NCBI GenBank assembly: GCA_023548195.1
Contig: JAJHZJ010000416.1
Location: forward strand, 248,001 to 312,000
DNA length: 64,000 bases
DNA from: Bettongia penicillata ogilbyi
Lineage: Eukaryota > Chordata > Mammalia > Diprotodontia > Potoroidae
Direction: 5' to 3'
Shown here: piece by piece, positions 54,947 to 64,000 of the stretch
Position numbering within the stretch: the first letter of the stretch is position 1
Layout: every line of letters starts with the position of its first letter
The notes under the pieces: generated by a model
Databases searched by the model: none
What the model was told of the DNA's origin: nothing
The model's input: the letters and a program-made list of their open reading frames with translations, nothing else
Program-made: the position numbers and the translations under genes

Positions 54947-55039
54947 GTTTAGGCTTAAGAATGTTATGCAGAAAAATGTTAATCATGCAGATTGAACTTA
55001 GAAGTGTGTACTGCATACTTTTTTTTTTTTGAGAGGTCA

Positions 55040-55570
55040 CTATTAAACATTTACCAGCACATCATTGCCCCTAAAGCTCTTTCCTGGGTCCTTTTCTCTT
55101 CTCTTTCTCACTCTCCATGGGTTCAATTATCATCTCTATGCAAATGACTCAGATCTAGCTATCAAACCCCCAATTTTTTCCTGACCTCTAGTCTTGCATC
55201 TCCATCTACTGAATATCTTGATTTGTATGCCCCATTAACATCTCAAACTCAACACGTTCAAAACAGAAGGGCATCACTCTCATCCTAGTCACCAGGCTCA
55301 TAACCTACATTGACTCCTCAGCTGTACTTACCCCATACGTTGCCAAGTCTTGTTGTATCTACCTCTACATCAACTCTTGTATGTTTCCTTCTTTTCACTC
55401 CTACAGTTGCCTTTATAACCTCATTCCTAGACTATCACGATAGCTATGTGGTGGGTCTCCCTGCCTCATTTCTTCCGTCTCCAGTTCATCCTCCACTTGG
55501 CTGTCTAAGTGAGCTTCCTAAAGTGCAGCTCTTTGTTACACCACTACCCAGTGAATTCTAGAAGCTTCCT
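55040..55570 (+). mobile_element. L2 LINE RT remnant, right part
   Basis: 'gggttcaattatcatctcta' followed by 'tgcaaatgactcagatct' encodes the degenerate YADD box (here YAND). Then come 'acatctcaaactcaacacgt' and 'cctagactatcacgatagct'. It continues the element of 53.5-54.19 kb. Confidence 0.7.
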
Positions 55571-55572
55571 GT

Positions 55573-55575
<3 letters not shown>

Positions 55576-55623
<48 letters not shown>

Positions 55624-55626
55624 TAT
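55576..55626. repeat. (GT)n(TA)n(CA)n palindromic microsatellite
   Basis: A GT run, about 13 TA, then a CA run. The whole tract is self-complementary. Confidence 0.93.
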
Positions 55627-55699
55627 ATGCATGTGCCAATGTATATATTTTGTATATTTCATGCATTTATTTACATGTATGCACAGAGGAAAGGAAGGA

Positions 55700-55930
55700 G
55701 TTATTAAATATCAACTACAGATTATGTGCTAAGCACATTACATAAATTATCTCATTTTATCCTTACAACAACCCTGGGAGGGAGGCACTAATATCATTTT
55801 ACAGTTGATGAAATTGAGGAAGACAGAAGCAAAAGACTTGCCCCGGGTCACCCAGCAAATGTCTGAGGCTTGTCCTGAACTCAGGTCTTTCTGACTCCAG
55901 GAACAACATTCTAATCACCGCACCACCCAC
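55700..55930 (-). mobile_element. MIR SINE, antisense
   Basis: 'attatgtgctaagcacatta', 'cttacaacaaccctgggagg', 'gacttgccccgggtcaccca' and 'gaactcaggtctttctgact'. Confidence 0.85.
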
Positions 55931-56189
55931 TGGCTAGGCAGTGTTATACGGTATATGTATGCTTAATATGGCATCATAAGGATATGACTTCAAATGCTGC
56001 CTGACATAAATATACCCAACCCACTTCTCTGATCCTCCAATTCCTAAAACTTGTTGACAAAATTATAGGACTTAAAATATTATGCTGATGGAGGTGGTTC
56101 CTACCCCCTAAACTCTGGGTCACTACTTTCTATCTACCTGTTTCTGTAGTAAATTACTACATTTAAAATCCTCAGTCCTATCTTGGGCT

Positions 56190-56375
56190 AGGAATGAAGT
56201 GGTTTACTGAAAATGGCACTGGACTGGGAAGCAGGCGATCTAGATCTAATCTTAGCCCTGACACAACTTTTTGAACTTTGGGGAAATCACTTAACCTCTT
56301 TGACCTTCACTTCTTCATCAATGGAATAAGCATTACAGTTATCTTTGTGCAATCCTCTTCCTAGAGGGTAAGCCT
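56190..56375 (+). mobile_element. MIR SINE
   Basis: 'ggcactggactgggaagcag', 'ggaaatcacttaacctcttt' and 'cacttcttcatcaatggaat'. A short L2-like tail follows to about 56460. Confidence 0.7.
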
Positions 56376-56944
56376 GCAAGAGTGGGGACTTTTATCTTCT
56401 TTTAAATTTGATCTCTCCCAGCATCCAGTGAATAGAAAGCTCTTAGTGCTTGCTGGATTAAAAAGGGTGGATGAGACCTCTATAGTTTAACATAAATGAT
56501 GGTGTAATGTAATGATACCCTAAGTTTGCCAACAGTTTTCATATTATTTTCCACATTCTCAGATGACTACAGTGCTCATTTTTTATTCCCATTGCCTAGC
56601 AGATAGTACCTAATGTTTAGTTTGTGAGTTAACCTTATCTTTCAAGCCTCACTTCTGACATACTGGCTATAACCCTGGCCAGGTACAACTTTTCAGAGCC
56701 CTGAAAATGCCCTAAGTTGCAGAATAATTACTGCTTTGCATTGGTCAGGGAGTTATTTCACTGGGAACTCATTCCCTACACCATTGCAGTCATGGTTCAG
56801 ACCAAAATATTTGGTACTTTCCTTGCGTAGCTGTGACGAGGATAGACAAGCTGTGTCTAAGGCCTTTGGGAAACTCGAAGGTTTTATGAAGATTTTAAGA
56901 GCCACAACCAGATATACTTGCTGGTCAGCAGCACCAAACATGTG

Positions 56945-57090
56945 GTGTCACAGAAGGAACACTGGACTAGGTGTCCAGAGATGAAGATTCCAGTCCCATC
57001 TTTGTCCCTAAATAGCTGTGTAATAGGGCCTCTGGGCCTTGGGTCCCTCATTTGTAAAATGATGACTTAAGACTATACGATCACACGCAG
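56945..57090 (+). mobile_element. MIR SINE
   Basis: 'agaaggaacactggactagg', 'attccagtcccatctttgtc', 'taaatagctgtgtaataggg' and 'ccctcatttgtaaaatgatg'. Confidence 0.7.
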
Positions 57091-60000
57091 AAATATATTG
57101 GTGGCAGAGGTGATTCACATGTGAGAACCTTCCAAGTTTCCCCTCCATAGGTTAGTAGATGGAGGTAGACTAGCAGAAAGCTTCAGTATCCCCACATATC
57201 TAAATGTGGCCCTTCTGTGCCTTTTGGAGTACATACACCCCTATCATATCTCTGCATAATACCAGAAAGGAAAACACAGGACTTGTAAAGGAGTCTGTCC
57301 CTCACACTGTGCTTGAGAATGCAGGCAAAAGCTAAAGTGTTGGATGCTTTGGAAGTAATGAACGAAGTATGGCTTATGGCTTCTTCCAATCCCAGGAAGA
57401 AGCCTGATTTCAAAAATGACTCAAGCAAGGCATAAAGTATTTATTTTAATCAAGTCCATTTTCAAGAGTTTCTCACTCTTAACAATTCTTCATAAAAACT
57501 ATCAGATACATAGATAAGTCACACTAAGAGTGCAAAGGCATAATGCCAACAAGCCCGCAAATGAGAATTACTGCCCAAACCACTGAGAATGGAAAAGTGG
57601 CTTTTCCACCCGCCATCTTCTGGGCTACTCATTCACAGCCCTTGAGATTGTTTTCTGAGGCTTAAGGACCTCAATACTTCTTTATATCCAGGTCTGGCTC
57701 CTCATTCAGTCTACTCAAGACAAAAAAGTTAGATGGAGAAACTGAAAACTCAGTCAGCAGAGGGAGCCAGCCCACCCCTTCATCTTCACCAATGATCCCT
57801 AAGGTCTGTCACCTGGGTTCCATCTCCAGAGTGTATGGCCTGAACCTTCCCCTCCTTTGCAACAACTTCCTGCCGTCCTCATGGCTGTGACTCTTCTGGA
57901 GGGCTACAGTGCAGCCCCTCTAGCATCACAAGGCTAGGGCCCAGCGTGAGCTTGATTCTCACCTGCACAACAGAGTACTGTTGACCAACTGGCCAGAGGC
58001 TTGCCAACACTATCTTTATCCAGGCCTTTAATTAACCAGAGTGATGTCTCACCACTTTCATTCCAAATCCAGGAAAGTGGTCAGAAGCATGAACAGAATT
58101 TTCTCACATCAAAAACCTACAGTTAATTTTTGGGTTTCTTTGGGAACATATGGAAGTAGGCCCATGAGTTAATACCACGGAGAGAGAAACAAACACATGT
58201 AAGCTCCCATTCATGTTCCTCAAGCAGGAGTCTTTGGTGGTTGCTCAGAGAATATAACTGGCTGGAGTGATTGAAAAAGCTACATTGCCAAAACACCCTT
58301 TTCTCCCATGTCCAGCTTAATCGATATAAATCAAAACCGTGCTTCTGCAGTTCATTTTCAAAAGGAATTAAAAAATAACCCTTGCTACCTAAAGAACGGA
58401 CACTGTTCTCTGTACATAGGGTTCCTTTGTAACAGGGCACCATAGCAGCAGAGACTGGCTGAACTTCAAGAACAAAAGAATGCATAACTGTAAACTCAAA
58501 CCGACATCATGCATTCATTAACTGGGAGGTGGGATGAACTCTGGCTAAAGTTCAAGTAGCACTGAACGATGAGGGAGTGCCAGATCAAGCTACCTCAGCT
58601 AGCTCAATCTAGTTCACACAGAGCATTCACACAAACTTATTACTGAAAACATGAGTATGGGTGGGGTGTGGTTGTAGGGGAAGGATGGAGGGGGAGATGA
58701 TGGGGGAACAGTATCAAGAAGAGGTGAACAACTTTACCTGTATTGTAAGCAACATGGGCTCAATAAACCCAACAAATTTTCCTGTTGTGTGTGTGTCCTG
58801 TTTAGCATTTCCATGCTTACCATGATTCTAGTATGGTAAGGCTGTCACAGGAGGTATGGAGGAAGTCTAAGGAGTTGGATGGTAAAACCATTTGAAGAGA
58901 TGTGCTTGGCAAGAAAGAAGAACAATCCAGCCACTCAGGCAATTCAAGTCTCCCTGGACAGGTGTGTGGAGGAGCATAAGGCTAGCAGAAAGAACACTGC
59001 ATTCTGGGAGCTAAGCAAATTACTGTGCTGGACTCCCAAGTGTGGGGCCAGTTAAGTGGAAGAACACTGCAACTGAATTAGGTGGATACTGCAGTGCCAG
59101 GATTTAAAGGAGGGGAGAGGGATGGGGCAGATAAAAGGGAAAGGCTTTGTTTATCTGAGCAAATCTATTTTGTAACCAGAAAAATAATGTGCCTAGAGAT
59201 CATTTCGTATTTTCTCAGTTATAAACCCACCAAATTCCTGAAGGTAAGCTCTTAGGCTTAAATGAAATGAACTTATCATCTGAGCCAACAGCTATAAGCT
59301 AGATCCTATTTCATATGTTTTTAACATAGTTCCTTTTACATGGTAAAAGATTTAATTAAACAAGATGTTTTCAACTGTGAGACTCCTGGCACTGAGTGGG
59401 GGAAGGGAGTATTAAAAGAAAAGTTCTAGGAAGTAGATGGTTAGTAAGCAGAGTAAAAATCAAAAACTTAAAAGGCATCTATGGCAGCACAGTGAAATCC
59501 TGACTTTTGCTGGTGCAGATTTGAACACTATGCTATGCCTTGTTAGAGTGAGACTGGCTGCTTGATCTCATGTTGGTTGCTTTTTGCAAAAAAGCAAGAT
59601 TTGCAAAACTTCAATGACAATTTATAATTTTCCATATTATGTCACCACTAAAATCCACTGCACGTATTTGACATGTTTTAGCTGGGCCAGCACTAAGTCA
59701 GTAAAAGGAAAGTGTAGCATCAGTTTTAAAAAGTTATTTCAGGCAACAAAGTATCTTTAACATTAGATTAAAGGGTCCTGGATTTCATCTTTAGTTTCCT
59801 ATATTCAGACTTCCTATTTGATATTTATTCATATACATGGGCATATCCATTTTACTGGGCTTTCCACATGACCCTTCCCCCTCCCATTTTTAGAAATATC
59901 CTACAGTATTTAGTATCTATGCTTACATCACTTGGGGGAAATATTTTTAAAAACAGAAATCTGTTACAGTACTTATATTTTCCATGCAGATGTGTGTCCT

Positions 60001-60334
60001 GCCATCAGACTGGGGTTGGGATGAGTGTTAAATACAACCTGACATGAATCAGGTAGTAAAAAACCATTATATAGTTTCCTAGAAATTTAGTTTAGGAAAG
60101 TCACCACTGCCAGCTTCTATACTCAGGCTCCACAAAAGTGCCAGGATGCATGAACATGAATATTAACCTTAACCTAAGAACTTGACTGAGCCAAAACATG
60201 GAAAATTTTCAAAATCAGTAATAACAGGAAACTAAGAATAATGGGGCAGTCTACAGAACATTGTTAACTTGCTTCCTTCTAATTTAGCATAAAATATTCA
60301 GACTATATTCCCACCTAATCAGTTTTCCTGAGAT

Positions 60335-60530
60335 TCAGAATAAGATTCATGGCTAGAAGGGATCCTAGAGATCATCTAGTCCAAAATTCTCATTTTACAG
60401 GTTGCAGCCACAGGTCAAAATAGGGCAAATAATTTTGCCAAAGGTCATACAGTTAAGTAATAGAACTGGGCCCTGAACCCAGGTGTTTGGACTTCATATC
60501 CAGGAGTTTTTCTACTGTACCATTCCTGGA
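60335..60530 (-). mobile_element. MIR SINE, antisense
   Basis: 'gatcctagagatcatctagt', 'attctcattttacaggttgc' and 'tgggccctgaacccaggtgt'. Confidence 0.75.
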
Positions 60531-61064
60531 TTTGTGAGTGTAAAGGAGGTTACTTTTTTTTTTTTTTAAATACAGAAGAAATTAGCTCACTAATATAGCA
60601 GTCCTTGATGATGATGATGACAGAACATGGCTCCTATAAGAGTAAATCAGCACAAGTTGTGGGCTCAAGGCTTCACACAGGGGTATAAATATATTCTAGC
60701 TCACTGAGTGGAAAGAATATACCTTTTCATTAAATTGCATGTTCCTTGCCATACATCCAGAAAAAATACCCTCACAACCGCCAAAAAAAAACCCTCCAAA
60801 AAAATCCAAAACAAATAAAAGCATTTCTTAGTGAACTAAATTTGATCTCCACTCTTCACTATGAAAGTGGAAGTGTATTTTACATTATTTACTTGATACC
60901 AATTTGGAGTGTTGTAAGGATATCCCTGCTTATCCATAAACTCAACTGATTTAACTGATTCCAGAAGCCCTCAGGGAGAAAATTATTTTCAAGTGACATA
61001 ACTTTCCCTGCCAACTTTATGAGGCCCAGCCAAAAAAAAAAAAAAAAAAGATGTAGCATTGATA

Positions 61065-61175
61065 GCTGAGACTTCAGAGATTGTCTAATCCAGTCTCTTC
61101 ATTTTATGGGTGAAAAGACAGGCCCAGAGAAGGAATGAATTGGCCATGGTCATATGAGAAGTAAAAACTGCCCAT
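61065..61175 (-). mobile_element. MIR SINE fragment, antisense
   Basis: 'gagattgtctaatccagtct', 'cttcattttatgggtgaaaa' and 'cccagagaaggaatgaattg'. Confidence 0.65.
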
Positions 61176-61309
61176 TTCACAGGTATCTTCCCAGATATTC
61201 TTTAATTTTAGCTGGGAGTTGTGGTCTGCTATGCTTAGAAATTTTGTGGTTCTGACTTCAATTTTAATTCATTTATCTTAATAATGAAATGTATGAAATG
61301 AAATGGATT

Positions 61310-61558
61310 AAAGAAGGAAGGGAATGAGCATTTATTAAGCACCAACTATGTATCAGGCATTGTGCTATTTTGTAGAATATTTCATCGGATCCTCACAACA
61401 ACCCTGGGAGGTTGTTTTCCCCATTTTATAGCTGAGTAAAGAGGTTAAGTGACTTGCTCAGGATCACAAAATTAGTAAGTATCTGAGGCTGGATTTAAAC
61501 TTTGGTATGCCTGTATTCAGGCCTAGTGCTCTGTCCACTGCCCCACCAGCTGCCTCTA
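61310..61558 (-). mobile_element. MIR SINE, antisense, near full length
   Basis: 'gcatttattaagcaccaact', 'cctcacaacaaccctgggag', 'gttaagtgacttgctcagga', 'ctgaggctggatttaaactt' and 'cactgccccaccagctgcct'. Confidence 0.87.
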
Positions 61559-62403
61559 AATTAAGTAGAGCCAATTTTCTGAAAAACACTAGGCAGAAAA
61601 TGTAACAGAAATCCCAGGAAACTGTGGTTTTAAATTTCAATTGGGATGTTACATATAATGATCATGGTGTCTTTAACGATTGAATAAGAAAAAATAAGGT
61701 CAATTTGCATGCATTTAAATTCTTTTCTATATTAAACAAAAACATATGATTATTGGATCCACATAGTAATTTATAGGCCTTCAGGCCTGTCACATTAGAC
61801 TAAGGTATATTTATAACAGATGACCAGCCCAGCTGCCCTTCTATTTAATTTTATACCTAGGTAAACTAGCTATCATGATTTTCTCTTGTGTTTAAGTCAT
61901 ATCTACTTGTGTACTTTTATTTAAAATAATTAAGTAAATTGTTAATGTCTTTCTGAAAGTTGAGTGCTCTCCAATCTACTGCTTGGCAGTAACTGGCATC
62001 ACACACATTAAGATGTATTGCCATGTTCTTTTAAAAATAAAATTAAAAAATTGGGTGGATGACCATCTGACAGGGAGCCTGCCATTTTATGGGAGGTTGG
62101 ATCAACTTTGAAGACTCCTGTCAATTTAAAGATTCCACAATTCTTTATGTTTTTGTGTGCATATATGTACATCCATGTGGTCCAGTGAGGACAGGGGATA
62201 CACATGCTAGACAACATCACTAGATATTTTATCTTTATTCTCATGCCTTTGGGGGCTAATCAACAGTGACTATGAAAAGGAAGGCTCCATGTGCCAAGAT
62301 TTAATACATGGATTACTCAAGAGTTGAGCAGGGTAACCTTGTGACATGGACTGCTTCATAATCAGAGAGGTACCTGGTTATCATCACTTTAGCTGGGGGA
62401 AGG

Positions 62404-62448
62404 CATCCATCCATCCATCCATCTATCTATCTGTCTGTCTGTCTATCT
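62404..62448 (+). repeat. (CATC)/(TATC)/(TGTC) tetranucleotide tract
   Basis: Four catc, then tatc and tgtc units. Low complexity. Confidence 0.93.
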
Positions 62449-64000
62449 TCATAGCAATTCTCATTCCTAACAGTTGCTACATCAATTTGAAAGCAGTTGC
62501 TAGTAGTTCTAATTACCTAGAGAACATGACTCAATCTACCACTGAACTAGACAAGATACTGGTAAAGTTCCAAATAGAATCAGTTTTGAAGGATAGGTAT
62601 TGCTTCTATAAAACTGCCAATTTTGATACTATATATGTTTAACAATTTACACTGAAAAGAGCAGCCTAAGCTCCAGCCTTGGGTTAATTTCCAAGAATGT
62701 CCAAATAAAGTTTTTTATTCAATGGAGAATTTTCCAAATCTTACTAGGTGTCACATAAAGAGTTTACATTCAAATCTGTCCATGAAGTCTGCTTTTACAT
62801 GTAGCTAAACTTTTCAGCTGAGATCTTCTTCCAGAGACCTAGGTATCATTTTAAGGCACTAATAATAAAGGGTCCAAAACTGGATTTCTTTCTCTAACCA
62901 TTGCATCACAAAAAGAGAGAAAAGAATTGGAAGATATCTGAGTCCCTTCTTTGCCCTGTGTTTGGTGCTTCTGATCCACCCTTCCTTTAACCAGACAGCA
63001 GAAGTGGGCCAGGATCCTGAATTCTCTCTCAGCTCAGTGATATGGCTGCTCTATTGATCAATTCTCTATTGTATTCAAACCTAATGTTTTTGATCTTTCT
63101 ACTTTTAAGATTTTGTACTCTGACCAGGACCCTAATAAAATATTACTACAGTGCCGTGGCAGAAAATGCATATATAGACTGAATACTGCATGACCAGATG
63201 AATGGTTTTTATCAGTGGAAAATAATAATACGGAAAAAAATTTATCCCTTCTACCAAGGCTTTACCATCTCTCCCTTCCCCTGAGTTCAATCCTATTGTC
63301 AAAAAAGGGAGTTAAATGAGAGCTGGATCTCAAAATGGAATTAGGTCCGAAGGGAAATGCTAATAAAAGGCTATCTGGGGAGTGTGAGGAGAGTGTTAAC
63401 TGATGGAAAATGTTTCTTGTATTGCAAGAAGACCACATGCTTCATATGCAGTGTTGCCTCAGAAAATACAGATGTTAGTATTTAAATCAGTTTGTAAAAC
63501 ATGATATGGAGACTTCATTGATATTGCTATACATATGCATACAGACATCACACAAGCATGCACTGCTGTATCTATATGGATAGGAGGCACATCCCACATC
63601 CACACTCAATTACAGCATGCACACAGTAACTTATTATTGAGCGTTCTATCTGGAGTTTGCTGGTTTTATGAGAACAGTCAGTAGCTGCAAGATGAGACTT
63701 CCTCTTGGGAGGAAAGAGCTATCTGGTATTGTTTTCCTCCCAGAAACTACCTCTTAAAACAACAAACAAAAAAACCTCACACTTCTACAGCTTTAAGTCA
63801 GTCCTGAGGGTCTTTTTCCAGAATCCTCACTTGACCTGACACTGAACAGGAATTAGGTTTTACATAACCTGGCCTCTTCAAGATTGGGGGTAAGAGGGGT
63901 GAAGAAAAAAGCTTCTCAGAAATAATGTAGACCCATGTAGAAAGCCACCATGAGGGTGAAAACTTCAAGAGCCCAGCAGTCAATATAAGTGAAAGAAAAC

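Larger units (their letters stand above)
57420..64000 (-). other. Possible AAK1 3'UTR (partial), minus strand
   Basis: About 6.5 kb with few repeats (three antisense MIRs, one tetranucleotide tract), in contrast to the LINE-filled DNA to its left. An AATAAA lies on the minus strand at 57445-57440, where the repeat-poor zone begins. From knowledge, mammals have AAK1 upstream of NFU1 on the same strand with a very long 3'UTR, so a minus-strand UTR here is plausible. No coding exon was recognised. A minus-strand 120-codon open stretch (58123-58485) has no known domain. Could equally be plain intergenic DNA. Confidence 0.35.

Noticed and set aside
58123..58485. 120-codon minus-strand open frame
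   Set aside because: No recognisable domain, no exon-like flanks. Lies in the possible AAK1 3'UTR, where chance frames of this length occur.

Overview
This window is a vertebrate nuclear genomic segment, almost certainly from a marsupial. Short exons with GT/AG splice sites are separated by kilobase introns, and there is one CpG-island promoter. The interspersed repeats are of the marsupial type: tRNA/MIR-like SINEs ('ggcagctaggtgg...', '...aaggaaatggcaaaccactc...'), abundant L2, CR1/L3, RTE-type elements and L1 pieces with marsupial-style 3' ends. L1 abundance argues against a monotreme. The species cannot be fixed from the sequence alone. No bacterial features, CRISPR arrays, viral genes or tRNA/rRNA genes were seen.

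One protein-coding gene is fully contained: NFU1, the mitochondrial iron-sulfur cluster carrier/scaffold, on the minus strand. All eight coding exons were found by translation and splice phase: 43544-43602, 34658-34761, 31355-31490, 18948-19014, 14794-14908, 11906-11966, 4059-4233 and 416-460. They add to 762 nt, a 253-residue protein plus stop, with no frameshift, in-frame stop or missing exon. The CxxC cluster-binding pair (C209, C212) is intact. The promoter at 43.1-43.9 kb is a TATA-less CpG island with NRF-1-like, ETS-like, E-box, CTCF-like and YY1/TISU-like sites.

Layout from left to right. The first 0.4 kb holds the NFU1 3'UTR. From 0.46 to 43.5 kb lie the seven introns, filled mainly by old LINE and SINE copies. 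Intron 3 carries a 16-copy, 46-bp minisatellite (29015-29750) and a 5' half of an L1/HAL1-type LINE. Intron 1 carries an RTE element split by a second, oppositely oriented non-LTR element. From 43.9 to about 57 kb is intergenic DNA: a long L2 copy with endonuclease and reverse-transcriptase remnants, a pure (GGAA)n tract of about 190 bp, and an interrupted fold-back (palindromic) DNA element. From about 57.4 kb to the end the sequence is repeat-poor. By the mammalian gene order GFPT1-NFU1-AAK1 (all on one strand, recalled from knowledge) it may be the long 3'UTR of AAK1 on the minus strand; this is inference only.

Nothing here amounts to a clearly new biological system. The least ordinary items are the minisatellite whose three forward frames are all open, the interrupted fold-back element, the nested retrotransposons, and the compact NRF-1 plus TISU-like arrangement at the NFU1 start.
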